From Nemertoderma westbladi (taxonomy: Eukaryota > Xenacoelomorpha > Nemertodermatida > Nemertodermatidae), in contig JAUCBJ010006441.1 of NCBI GenBank assembly GCA_032718475.1, positions 31,380-95,379 on the forward strand: a DNA stretch of 64,000 nt, given 5' to 3'. Under the pieces are notes generated by a model that ran no database searches, was not told the origin of the DNA, and saw only the letters and a list, made by a program, of their open reading frames with translations. A program made the translations under genes and the position numbers. Of the stretch, positions 9,712 through 20,113 are shown piece after piece (position 1 is the first letter of the stretch; each line of letters begins with the position of its first letter).

Positions 9712-12678
9712 TTATTCGATCTCTGTTATATTAATTTGTCCAATGGGATTGCAGCATCCTGTCCTTTCACAATTGCATGCCGGAAGGCAGACTTGTCCAA
9801 GTTTATAACAACTGCATCGAGCAGTGCTACACTTCAGTTTACAACTACAATAAACAAGCTCCACACAAGCTTTCGGGACTGGCTGCAGTCGAATCCAAGT
9901 AATCTTCATTACTCCAGATGCCATCTTCCAACCACCACATAATAAATGGTCTTCCGAAGCCGAGTTGGTGTTCAGTGGTCAGGTGTAACATTTCCAAACC
10001 TTTACCCTTTGTAAATAAGCGGAGTCTTATAGAATCGATATCGGTTGTAGGTTCTAGGTGCAGGTACTCTCACCAGATGGTGAAACTGAGTTTTTCTCAA
10101 TCCTGGCTGGCGTACTGCAAGGTGACACATTAGCACCATTACTATTTGTAATTGTGCTGGATTATGCAATGAGGACGGCCACAAAGGGTGAAGATCTGGG
10201 ATTCACACTTCAAGAACGCAGAAGTAGTAGATATCCGGCAACTACAGTCCCAGACACCGACTTCGCGGATGACATCGCCCTGCTCTCTAATACGCTAGCA
10301 GATGCACAGCTTCTACTAAATAAAGTGGAGAGGGCTGCTAAGGAGGTTGGATTGCATATAAATGCTACCAAGACCGAATTCATGACCTTTAATGTTGATG
10401 GAAACTTGACAACCATTGATAATAATCAACTAAGGAAGGTCGATGACTTCCAGTACCTTGGTTCATGGATAGAGAGTAGCAAAAAGGACATAGAAGTTAG
10501 GAAAGCAAAGGCTTGTGTAGCTCTATCAAAAATGGATACCATCTGGAAATCAGATCTCTCCAGGCACCTGAAGACTAAGTTCTTTCGAGCCACAGTGGAA
10601 AGTGTATTTTTATACGGGGGTGAGACCTGGACACTGACTAAATCACTTGAACAACGAATTGATGGTTGCTACACAAGACTACTAAGGGCAGCCCTAAACA
10701 TCAGCTGGAGACAACACATGACAAACGCCGAGCTTTATGGTACAATACCACCTGTATCAACCACCCTCCATGAACGCAGATTAAGATTCAGTGGGCACTG
10801 CTGGCGAAGTAAAGACGAGGTCATACCAGATCTACTTCTCTGGCAACCAACTCATGGAAAGCGTAGTCGTGGACGACCTGCCATAACATATATAGATCAA
10901 CTTGAAAGGGATACTGAACTTGGGAGAAACGAAATTGCGACAACTATGGAGAATCGGGAAGCCTGGAAGGATCTCATTTCCACTGTCCGAGTTCGCTCGA
11001 CCTAGTAGTAGTAGTAGTATCGGTTCTAGGTTCACATAGTACTCCTTCTCCACCATACATCAGACATGTGAACTTCTCTTCTTGTTTTCTAACCATTGTC
11101 CAATATTAAAGTCAGTTCCAGACAAATGAAATGTGAAATGAAATTGAAGTGAAATTGTTTCAGGACATTCTCATTTAGCTTTCGTCGCAAGTTTATATTA
11201 GGAAATAAATTTGATTCATCAGCGGTTTCTGCAGCATTTTCTCTTTTTGCCAAGCCATTAGTTGCGTGCTGTGGAAAGTATTTTTCCCATCTATTGTTGC
11301 TTCCAATACATCAATGTTGTCACAACTGTAGTGAATAAATGGTCATTTCACAATATTACTGGGTATGTAGATGTTACCATTTGCTTCATATTTATCCAGA
11401 ATTGAGTTGGCAATTGCATTGTCAAAACGTCTTATAGTATCAATACCAACAATGTGATTGGCGGCATGAAATAAATTTACCAATTGCTCTGACCTTTGTT
11501 GCTTGATGTAATGCCAGACCTAGACCAATGTGTTTCGGAGTTAGTTTAGTTCTATTGGAAACACCGTATATGATATCTTGAGCGATGCTACTAATAGCAT
11601 GATTTCTAGTGTTATGACTACTGGAACATTCCAAGGCATCTTCGAAACCAAAGAGAAGGGAAAGAAACATACTTAGACTGCGTGGAATAATTTTATCAAC
11701 ATGATCTTGGTTTATACGAATCCAATAGCTGTTGTGACCAGCTGTTGCTAATAAATCATTTCGTAGCATGTTTACAACGTGTACCATTTCTTTTAATACA
11801 ATATTATCATTTACAGGTTCTGCATCTGCAACCGCTTGATTCGACGTAATGTCTGTCAACGCAGCAGAAAGTAATAAATCAGATGTATTACTAGGGCATA
11901 TCAAGATACATTTATGTGGGTGTAATGGGCGCATAAATCTAGCTTTGCTTCCAATGATTGCTTTAATATCTTCGTAAAAAGATTGTCTTCTAGATACATA
12001 CTTCTGAGGGACAGCGACAGCATTATCGCCTAGCAAATCCAAATACTGTTCCCAGACATTTCCCATATCTATAATTTGTTGTCGTCCTAGTTCTATCTCT
12101 ATATTATTGCATAAAGTTTTCAAAATGGATGTATAATCTATCTCACTACTACACATCTCCTTCAGAACTCCACGCTCAAATTGAACAAAACATTTAAGAT
12201 GATATTTGCCTCCTACAGAGATAAGGTCATTAATATTAGAAAACCTTAAAATCAAATCAGGGACATGTTTATGATATTTCAGAATCTGATGAGACTTTTC
12301 TATTGTTTCAATATTATGAAGTTTTTGCTTATTAATCAGTTGGCAAAATATACATCTTTCCCAAGATACTGGTGATGAGCTTGTTTGATGTCTTGTTTGA
12401 ATGTCTCTTTGTATCTGAAGTTTGACATTTTCGTTATGTTGAAATTTACATTGTAAACGTTTTAATTTTTCAGAAGATGTAAAGCTGCTATAACATGACT
12501 TATGGTATTTTAGAGCAATAGTGGCCCAATCTTCTTCAGTCAGACTTTGTATATAATCAATGGGCTCTATATTAGAAATATCTTGAAATACCAACCTTTT
12601 TTGTGCTGACACCTTTAATTTTAACTTTCCGTCAACTGAAGCAATTCTTAATGGCTCATCTTTATTTGCTGTAATTTC
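9712..12678 (-). pseudogene. broken gene for a tesmin/TSO1-like CXC-domain protein
   Basis: The longest open part (11440-12675, minus) encodes about 410 residues with paired Cys/His clusters (WERCIFCQ; KYHKSCYS; KYHLKCF), as in large uncharacterised invertebrate proteins that end in a CXC domain. Near 11470-11480 the frame shifts. In the next frame the same protein continues (NLFHAANHIVGIDTIRR ... SILDKYEANG) until a non-LTR insertion at 10035-11018. Beyond that, 9712-9924 encodes the C terminus, with a dense cysteine cluster (YCSCKLKCSTARCSCYKLG) characteristic of the CXC domain, a DNA-binding zinc module. The N terminus is replaced by an RT fragment. The gene is dead; its original role, transposase or captured cargo, is unknown. 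Confidence 0.65.
10035..11018 (+). mobile_element. 5'-truncated non-LTR retrotransposon (RT C-terminal half)
   Basis: An open frame (10058-11005) begins inside the reverse transcriptase palm and shows GVLQGDTLAP and the catalytic F-A-D-D (DFADDIALLS). It continues through the C-terminal region with LYGGETWTL, RLRFSGHCWR and KRSRGRPAITYIDQ. No start codon is present, as expected for 5' truncation. The 3' end is a (TAG)n tail at 11003-11018. GGTTCTAGGT lies on both sides (about 10050-10059 and 11022-11031), a likely target duplication. It sits antisense within the CXC gene. It is related to, but distinct from, the family at 32658 and 54668; the exact clade (RTE-like) is not certain. Confidence 0.8.
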
Positions 12679-12812
12679 TACTGTAGACGGTGACACAGAA
12701 CCATTTGAAGTGTTATGGGGCGTCCTCCAGGGAGACGCACTTGCACCATTCTTGTTCATAATTGTTGTTGACTATGTTCTAAGCATGTCCTTAGATCATC
12801 ATAATGGTGATA
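12676..12812 (+). pseudogene. internal reverse-transcriptase fragment
   Basis: About 137 bp coding for the palm segment around LQGDALAPFLFIIVVDYVL. It closely matches nucleotides 33298-33432 of the non-LTR element inside BEL-1 copy 2. It has neither the 5' nor the 3' end of that family, so a simple retrotransposition does not explain it; gene conversion or repair capture is more likely. It replaces the start of the CXC gene. Confidence 0.75.
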
Positions 12813-12838
12813 ATGGTTGGCTTCAATCTGGGAATTTA

Positions 12839-13822
12839 CATAGTTTAAACACCTATGATCAAATTTCTTAAATAGATAAATTGGAGGTAACGGTACGGAT
12901 TATTAACTGTAGTTCTCGATCGATAAACGCCAGAGATACTTCAAAATTCATATTTGTATTAAACAATTATTTCTCAAAGACACAACAGGATGTTGATTAA
13001 CAGTCGAAGGTTATAGCTATGCGACGTGTTTCACATTTAATCTCCCAAAACTCTGGAAAGGTATAAACTGAGGAAAACTGCATTATAGTTACCTGTAAAA
13101 TAAATTCTTATTAAATTGTCTTATTTGGTCTGTTGCTATGGTAACCTGGACTGTAAATGTCACCCGAATGTGTACAATATGACGGGAAGTATCAACATGC
13201 TACTTAGCTGTAGAGATATTTTTAAATAATTACAAATACGGGAGCAAATATTTGAGTAAAGGTACGCGAATTCTCTACTTAAACTTAATATTTTGATACT
13301 TCTGAAAATTACTCAGGTCCAAATAATGGGCTCGTGTCTGCGACATTGGATGCTATTTGATATTATAATACCCTTGATGTGTTCCCAGGATGTTATTTAA
13401 GTTGTGTGATGGGTTTTTTAATTTTAAAAACAGTTTGTTGATTTTATCAGGAAAAGGACAGGTGAGAGAAAGCAATTATTAAATTAAATTTCATAAATCT
13501 GTTGCTAAGGCGGTAACTAGGGCCAGTTTGAAAGAATGTAAGGGAATTTCGGAAATTTTTTTCTTCACCAAAGTGTTTATAACTGTTTCAGGACAACATT
13601 GATGCATTTTGATTAACTTTCAATAAACACACTGGTTATGAGACGAGATTTACTAACATTCACCATGAACTTGTATCCTAAAATCGAAAAAACCCATTTT
13701 TGAGCAAAAAACTTTGAAGCCCAAAAAAAGGCATTAAATCAAAAATCTAGAGGTGGCATCCAGCCTAGCCTGATTCGCCATGTCTTGGAGTACAAAAATC
13801 AGGTGGATGCCAACCATTAACA
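12839..13822. repeat. right terminal inverted repeat (inner part)
   Basis: Inverted match to 8720-9705. It breaks off within CCATTAACAAAA where Ty3 sequence begins. The outermost 40 bp resume at 15391-15430. Confidence 0.9.
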
Positions 13823-13829
13823 AAATTTC

Positions 13830-13925
13830 CGATGTGGTATAACTCAGAGGTAAAACGCTACACTCGCTACCACTGTCGGCTAAGAATTCTCCCACTGGAC
13901 TGGTGGCAACATATATAGAGTTCAC
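13830..13925 (-). pseudogene. Ty3 aspartic protease, N-terminal fragment
   Basis: The frame runs YVATSPVGEFLADSGSECSVLP. The DSG followed by a hydrophobic-rich stretch is the catalytic triad of a retropepsin. After about 30 codons the reading frame enters the inverted repeat of the DNA transposon and is meaningless. It lies directly after gag, in a different frame, as expected for a gag-pol junction. Confidence 0.65.
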
Positions 13926-15061
13926 TCCATCACAGGCCGCCCTTGCGGTGGAGCATTGGGGTTTCCCGAAGGTTGATTATTGTTTGGGTTTGTGTTATAT
14001 TGTCGTGTTTGAACCCATTCACAGTGTCCGCTACACTTTGTAGAATTTCTCCCGAACCGCCAGTGATACCAGCATAACTTACCGTTTGGGTTATATTGAC
14101 GTGTTCGGGAGTTGGAACGTACTCCGTATCTAGATGACGATCTCTCGAATCTTCTTCCGCGAAAACTACTGGTTGATTGTCGAGGTCTGCCTCTCTCATC
14201 TCCAGATGAAAGTGACTCAAAAGCCCTTGATAATCGGTTAATTTCTTGAGTTATGTTCTGGCACCATGTCTCCATAGTCGGAGCTGATGTGGCTTGTCCT
14301 TGTCTATAAACCTCAGCTTCAGGTTTACTAGTGAGTGAACTTGTTCCCCTTTCATTAATATTATTCACTAAGTTATAATTTGGCATTCGTTCAACCATTT
14401 GATCTGCGATTTCTGCGAGTTTTTCTACTGGCACTCCTTCTACAGCAATTAATACTAGTCGGACTGGTTCTGGAATAATATCCAAAAATCTCATTTTAAC
14501 AATATTAGGATTATTCGGAGCTAACCTCTGTAAGTGTCTCAAAATCACACTCGGCTTTCGGTCGCCCAATACTTGATCTTTGAGAAGTTTCTTTAGGCGA
14601 CGATCTTCACTATCATCGAAATACTTTATTAAGCATTCCTTTATTGTTTCAAAATAATCGGAAACTCGCGCACCACTGTCGAATATAACGTGAGTTGGTA
14701 ATGCTCGAAGTAAGCTATTTTTCTTTATAGTCTCAGATGAATTCGCCAGCATCTCCTCGATCTGGTCGAACCAAACTCTAGTATCCTTTTCGTAAAATTG
14801 TGGTAACTTAACATTTAGTGTCAGAGTTGGCGTTGGAGATCCCGATGAAGTACCAGTATTGTCCGGAACTGGAACAGTATTCATAGTCTGCTGGATGTGG
14901 TTGTAGGCCAACTGAACGAAAGTTGGGTTTTCCGCTTTTAACGCATCTAATATTTCTGGTTTCGTATCAGGAACTCCGGCATATTGAGGATCGTCCTTGT
15001 GTAGTAATTGTAAAATCGCCTCCAGGAAAACTTTTGGTACGTTGTGCAGATCTACCGGCAT
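13922..15061 (-). CDS. Ty3-type Gag polyprotein
   Basis: 379 residues from an ATG at 15061. The capsid-like part contains LPQFYEKDTRVWFDQIEEML near residue 100 and DRKPSVILRHLQRLAPNN near residue 180, the pattern of arthropod and other invertebrate Ty3 Gag proteins. Near residue 335 is KLCWYHWRFGRNSTKC, the degenerate Cys/His cluster found in place of a classical zinc knuckle in this group, within an Arg/Ser-rich tail. The frame is intact, but the element lacks most of pol, so it cannot be autonomous. Gag would form the cytoplasmic particle in which reverse transcription occurs. Confidence 0.8.
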   Translation of the reverse strand: MPVDLHNVPKVFLEAILQLLHKDDPQYAGVPDTKPEILDALKAENPTFVQLAYNHIQQTMNTVPVPDNTGTSSGSPTPTLTLNVKLPQFYEKDTRVWFDQIEEMLANSSETIKKNSLLRALPTHVIFDSGARVSDYFETIKECLIKYFDDSEDRRLKKLLKDQVLGDRKPSVILRHLQRLAPNNPNIVKMRFLDIIPEPVRLVLIAVEGVPVEKLAEIADQMVERMPNYNLVNNINERGTSSLTSKPEAEVYRQGQATSAPTMETWCQNITQEINRLSRAFESLSSGDERGRPRQSTSSFRGRRFERSSSRYGVRSNSRTRQYNPNGKLCWYHWRFGRNSTKCSGHCEWVQTRQYNTNPNNNQPSGNPNAPPQGRPVME

Positions 15062-15160
15062 AGTCGATCCGTCGATATTGTAGGCCTCTTAGTCTACTGG
15101 TGTACAGGTCCACGCAATGGAACACGGTTATTATTTCTGGAGTTTTTTCACCGATCTTGT

Positions 15161-15172
15161 CTGGGTCACCAA
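15161..15172 (-). promoter_or_regulatory. candidate primer binding site of the Ty3 fragment
   Basis: TTGGTGACCCAG in element sense ends in the complement of a tRNA CCA end and lies about 100 bp before the gag ATG. The matching tRNA was not identified. Confidence 0.35.
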
Positions 15173-15430
15173 TATTATCCTAATTAGATAATAAAATAAT
15201 GAATCAAATAGATCTGAATTATTTAATAAGTATGAAATACTGAATTAACTTTTTACATAAAATATAAATTCTTCACTTTTTATATTAGACAGTACACAGT
15301 CAGACAGTGCTTAATAATAATAATAATCTAGGTTTCAGACTTTTTGTTGGTACCGGTCTGGAATATTGTTGAGTCTCTTAGGTCCTAACAGCCATCTAAA
15401 CTTAATTTTCGGGAGTTGGCAGGTAGACTA

Positions 15431-16160
15431 GTATATACTTTCATACATACTGACTCTAACAAATACTGTAAAACCACGTACAATCATTGATTAAATTAAA
15501 CTCGACTAACATTATATTAATTAAAATTAATATAATTCAAATGTAAATTTACATAGTAAACTGCACAAGTTGTTTATTAAATAGCCTAAATAATTAATCA
15601 TTGATTAAATACGAACCACAAATACACATATTATACTAATCTAAATTACCATATGTACAATTTTTATTTTATGATAATATCCGAACTATTCAATATTTAT
15701 TCACAATTTTATCTCATATACAAATCAAAATCAGCAAATACTATTTCACACAAAAATGCCAATCAATACGAAACTACACATTTGGCTCCAACAAATACTG
15801 ATAATTGCATCTGCCTGTAACAAATAATGTATTATTACGCATGAACCTGCAAATAATCTGAAACATATTATACCAATTTAGTAATTGTATACAATGAAAT
15901 TATTTGATTTATGATTTATTTTATCCAAATACTATTTACAATTTCTCACATTACTTTTTTACAGATTTTTTTTGTACTAGTCAATTTCTAGTTTTTTACA
16001 AAATTTTACCACATAATAAATAATAATAGACAACAACTCCGCTCCCTTAAATTAGAACGAGTTACTTTAGTCTCTTTGAACAGTTATAATTTAACCAAGC
16101 TTACAAATATTATTATTTTTAGCTAGAACATCCAAACCAAAAACCGTTCATCGTTTATTA
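15431..16160. other. AT-rich noncoding sequence
   Basis: No open frame or RNA gene. It lies just 3' of the BEL/Pao integrase on the minus strand and may be that element's 3' noncoding or LTR sequence. No second LTR copy is available in the window to test this. Confidence 0.4.
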
Positions 16161-16161
16161 T

Positions 16162-17110
16162 TTATTCTTTATATACGATGGTCTCGGGTTTAAAGGATTG
16201 TTGGTCATAATTTCCCGATTCCTCTCGTGCTCTTTCTAACAAACACAATCGGTGTACTGGTCTGTTCAAAAATTGACCGGTACTTGTTTTTATGTCAACA
16301 TCTCTTACCAAGTTATCGGCACTCACGTATGTCTTAACTATGCGAGCAGTTTTCCAATATTTTCTTGGTAAAATATTCTCAGCTAATAAAACCATATCGC
16401 CTGGTTTTACATTCTCTTGCTTCAAAACCATTTAGTCCGCAGTTGTACTGAAGGCAAATAATATCGTTCAAATGATACTGAGAATCGTTTCGTCAACAAT
16501 TGCATGAGCTTCCATGTCTCTCTCAAATGCTCGTCGCCGTCCTCGGGTTCTGACATTGGATGCATTATCACCGGCTTTTTCATTAGAAAATGGTTCGGCG
16601 TCAGGGCTTCCAATGAGTCAGGGTCCGACGAGACTGGATATAATGGTCTCACATTGAGATATGAGGCAATCTCTTCGAGCAAAATGCGTAGTAACTCATC
16701 TGTTAAATAAGCTTTGCACGGCAAAATGTGTGACATCGCTATTTTCACACTTTTGATTGCTCTCTCCCAACTGCCACCATACCACGGCGCGTGACTTGGC
16801 ATGAGTTTCCAAGTAGCTCCATAGATACTTAATTCTTGTTCAAAATGATCTTGATTCCAAGAATTAATGGCATTCTGTATTTCTTTTGACGCGGCCACAA
16901 AATTTGTGCCTTGGTCAGAATACACAATGCTGCTGGTTCCATAACGAGCAGTCTGTTGTCTTAAACATAACAGAACACTGTTCATGCTAAGATCATTTAC
17001 AAAGTCTAAATACATACAACGATACGTCATACATATTCCCAAGACTCCCCAACGTTTAACATATGTTCTGAACCGTTGGATTTCTATAGGTCCAAATAAG
17101 TCTAAACCTA
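16162..17110 (-). pseudogene. BEL/Pao integrase of a second family (BEL-2), frameshifted
   Basis: The frame opens upstream of the first ATG (17042) with GLDLFGPIEIQRF, which carries the first catalytic Asp of the integrase core. It continues with YSDQGTNF (second Asp) and GGSWERAIKS (catalytic Glu). Near 16422-16440 the frame shifts, and the C-terminal DUF5641-like domain follows (VKPGDMVLLAENILPR ... RPVHRLCLLE). RT and RNase H are absent because BEL-1 copy 1 abuts at 17112. The protein differs strongly from the BEL-1 integrase, so it is a separate lineage. Confidence 0.8.
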
Positions 17111-18391
17111 TATTCCGACCTTCTCACCAAAACAATAAACTCTAAGTAAGCGAATATATATTGCAGTATCGGTCTCTTATAACCGGTGAGGCAGAAAACA
17201 GTCTACGAATGGACAAACTTCGATAAAACAAAATCCCGCGCAGCGAATCCTAACATCAGGCTGACTCACTGATGGACTAAGGGGCTCGTATACTTTGCCG
17301 CGGTGTGATTTATATGGTTGGGATAGAGAGATGCTAGCTAGGTGCAGAGATGTCTAACTAGCGGGCAAAGCGCAGTACGGACAAAATTATTTTATATATT
17401 TTGAGGTGTAAATAATTTCTAACGCGCGTGTGTCTTGGTTCTAAACAGTCAAAGTCAGTTTTGCTCCTTCACATATATAATTACTGGGTCCGGTGTGCAT
17501 TTTACAAATATTCTAATTTTGTAACTTGTAGGTCCAATACTCACGAATGATAAGGCTCCTTCCCCTTTTGTGTATTTCCAGGACTCAAATTCAGGCATAA
17601 GGTTAATACTACGCCCAGAATTCGGCAATTTAATTTACCAGGTCCCTAATACTAAGAAGAAATGTGTTAGTTTACTACCGTAGGCGTACTGTTACAAATA
17701 GCTAGCCTGGTATTCTTATCTAGAATTTTGGTTGCCTAGATGGGCACGGCAACTTCCTAACAGAATGTTGGCGGGGACATGGTAGATGTTAGTATCCCTA
17801 AATAGCCTCAATTTATTTGCGCCTAGTTGTAAACTGCCCTACCGCCTGAACGGTACAATCCTAATTCAGGTAAAACACAGTAACCCTTCTAGCCTACAAG
17901 TTCAAATGCAATGGACACCGTTGTACTACAAACAGTCACAGACGCACCTATACTTAGCAAGAGTTAGGCGTACAGTTTGCTGCACCCTACCAATGTGTAT
18001 GCCTTGTAACGGTGTGCCTGCGTCCTATCTGTGTACTAGTATCTCTGCCTGATCTCCTCTCCCCGTAGGAATATGAAGGTCTACTGCGGGTTTTTTCTCT
18101 GAATTAAGACAGTACGGTCCCTAGATGTAAATTTTAGCGCACAGCGTGTCACTACCTCTACCTTCGATCTTTGGTCTTACACTTAGGTAGCAAGGCATTG
18201 AACGCTGTCTAACCTTCAGGCGATGGGCGAATAACTCAAGAATGATATTGCGGGTTGTCTCCTCCTACATTCCTCAGATGTTCCCGTTCATTGCTGTGGC
18301 CCGATGTTTAGCCTGCCATCCTGTCCCTCAGTTAGGTTCACCGTGGTAAAACATGATAGGAAAAGGGCAGATGTAACAAGTATTTCTAACT

Positions 18392-18397
18392 TTTATT
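18392..18397 (-). terminator. poly(A) signal AATAAA, BEL-1 copy 1
   Basis: Lies about 80 bp downstream of the TATA box in element sense. The equivalent in copy 2 is at 25200-25205. Confidence 0.5.
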
Positions 18398-18473
18398 ACA
18401 GAATTAAACAATAACTATTATACAATAAATGTAACAAGAGTGAAGATAGATAACTAATGAACAAATCGCACCC

Positions 18474-18480
18474 TTTTATA
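18474..18480 (-). promoter_or_regulatory. TATA box, BEL-1 copy 1
   Basis: Element sense reads GCTATAAAAGGGTGCGA, a strong TATA context, conserved at 25302-25308 in copy 2. It points towards the 3' end of this copy, as a U3 promoter in a 3' LTR would. Confidence 0.5.
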
Positions 18481-18699
18481 GCAAATTTGTGCTGCAATCA
18501 ATCGAGATAAATCTAGATTGTTCTATGAGTTCTAATAGGTTTTTAAAGATAACTATTGGTCCAGCGAACACGTATCTTGCACGACATTGGTTACTATCTA
18601 ATAACTGCAATCCTATTGGTTAATCTACCTTGAGCAAATGCAATTTAATTTGTAGCGGTTAATTTAAATGAGTTGAAACTTAGCACAAAAAATGATTCG

Positions 18700-18775
18700 C
18701 ACCTACTAGGATTCGAACTCAATACCTACTACACGAATTTCCAACGCTTAACCAACTGAGCTACTGAACCACTTG
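18700..18775 (-). repeat. tRNA-like sequence inside the BEL-1 3' region (copy 1)
   Basis: Element sense has an A box TAGCTCAGTTGGTTAAGCG and, about 45 bp on, a B box GAGTTCGAATCC. The flanks do not form a paired acceptor stem, so it is not a functional tRNA. The same sequence is present in copy 2 at about 25528-25603, so it is part of the family and not a later insertion into one copy. It is probably a captured SINE head or tRNA relic. Confidence 0.6.
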
Positions 18776-19414
18776 AACAATGTTATACAAATAGATATAC
18801 TGAATGCAAATGAGGACTTAATGTAATCTTTATAGCAAAGTTAATTCGAACAAAATAAAATTTTGAAATCCACGGCATTTATGAGAATATAATTCTATAC
18901 CGCTCCATGAAAACAGGATATTATCGTGCATAAAATATACGGTTTTCACCAATAATAAATCAAATTATAGAATACTTGGGACGTACTTACATATTTACAA
19001 ATTAAATCTCAACAATAATACCTCTACATAATAATTCGATAGAAAAATAATTACAAATTCAAACTCTACGTATTTAAGGCTTTATTAAGTAAGTACAATA
19101 TAAATCTAAATTATATTCACCAAAATAAATCTATTGCATCTCAAATATTGCATAAATTCAAACAATCACAAATACTAATACTACTTAAATATAAAACAAA
19201 TTGCATAAGTTCGGAATAATTTCAAATAATCACAAGAAAGGCTCACAAGTCTTCCGTCTGCTCTTGCCTTCTATTTACTGCGAATACAAATACTGCTTCT
19301 TTATAAAATATAAATTGCATAATATTCGAAACAATAAATTGCGTAAGTTTGGAATGACTACAAATATAGCACTTTCTAAATATAAATCTTTCTAAATGTA
19401 AATCTTTACTAAAT

Positions 19415-19800
19415 ATAGATATAAACTGCATAAGTTTAGAACAATATAAACTGCATAAGTTTAGAACAATATAAACTGCAAAAGTTTAGAACAATATAAA
19501 CTGCATAAGTTTAGAACAATATAAACTGCATAAGTTTAGAACAATATAAACTGCATAAGTTTAGAACAATATAAACTCTTTAGGCATCTCAAATATAAAA
19601 TATAAATCTTTCAAATATAAATTCCTTCTAAATACAAAACTTCCTGAATTTCAAAATTGGAACAATACAAATACATAAGTTTAGAACAATGTAAATTGCA
19701 TAAATTTAGAATAATATAAATTGCATAAATTTAGAATAATATAAATTGCATAAATTTAGAACAATATAAATTGCATAAATTTAGAGCAATATAAATTTTA
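19415..19800. repeat. 26-bp AT-rich tandem repeats
   Basis: About six near-perfect units of AACAATATAAACTGCATAAG plus TTTAGA (19415-19575), then degenerate units with ATTGCATAAATTTAGA. Copy 2 keeps only a few units at 26215-26460, so the copy number differs between elements. Confidence 0.85.
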
Positions 19801-20113
19801 AACAATACAAATTACATAAACAATTCAATTTACATGAACAATACAAAGAAAAACAATACATAAGACAAACAATACATAAGAAAGGCTCACGAGTCTTCCG
19901 TCCACCCTTGCCCTCCCTTTTACCGCTTGGTGGATCGAGCCCTGCCGCGTCCTCGAAAACTGCGTACAGGTGACTTTGCTCGCGGTATGGGACTTGTGGG
20001 GCGAGTCACTAGTTTACCTTGGACGTTGGGAGATGGTGCGACCATTTCCTCACATGCTCGTCTATTAGGCATCCCAAATCCTCGACCGACTCCTCGTGAT
20101 CGACCGGTTGTGT

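Larger units (their letters stand above)
13823..15385 (-). mobile_element. Ty3-type LTR retrotransposon fragment (5' LTR part, gag, start of protease)
   Basis: In minus orientation there is a presumed LTR remnant (about 15178-15385), a primer-binding-site-like TTGGTGACCCAG (15161-15172), gag, and the first residues of an aspartic protease. RT, RNase H and integrase are missing, so the element is heavily 3'-deleted. It interrupts the right inverted repeat of the DNA transposon, and is therefore younger than it or was brought in by rearrangement. Confidence 0.75.
8687..15430. mobile_element. DNA transposon with about 1-kb terminal inverted repeats, carrying a CXC-domain gene
   Basis: The sequence from 8687 to about 9705 recurs inverted at about 12839-13822 plus 15391-15430. 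The outer ends read TAGTCTACCTGCCAACTCCC and its complement. The right repeat is split by a Ty3 retrotransposon fragment (about 13823-15385). The roughly 3.1-kb interior holds a minus-strand gene for a CXC-domain protein, itself broken by a non-LTR insertion and a frameshift. The flanks suggest only a weak 3-bp (GTA) duplication, so the superfamily is unassigned. Without the Ty3 piece the element would be about 5.2 kb. Whether the CXC protein is its transposase or cargo cannot be decided here. Confidence 0.75.
17112..19880 (-). other. BEL-1 copy 1 3' noncoding region (presumed LTR)
   Basis: No coding potential. It contains a TATA box, a poly(A) signal 80 bp beyond it, a tRNA-like sequence and AT-rich 26-bp repeats, and it is conserved in copy 2 (23917-26590). 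Promoter and poly(A) signals in this order and orientation are what an LTR would have. Neither copy retains a 5' end, so the LTR limits cannot be set, and the 3' terminus does not show the usual TG/CA. Confidence 0.55.

Noticed and set aside
13818-15390. TAACA as a 5-bp target duplication of the Ty3 fragment
   Set aside because: The fragment is 3'-deleted within the protease, so a matching duplication at that side would be coincidental.
17110-17126. A BEL-1 primer binding site at GGTGAGAAGGTCGG
   Set aside because: It would fit TGG plus the complement of a tRNA end, but it lies at the 3' boundary of both copies and I could not match a tRNA.
18700-18775. Functional tRNA gene
   Set aside because: A and B boxes are present but the acceptor stem does not pair, and the sequence lies inside a repeated element.
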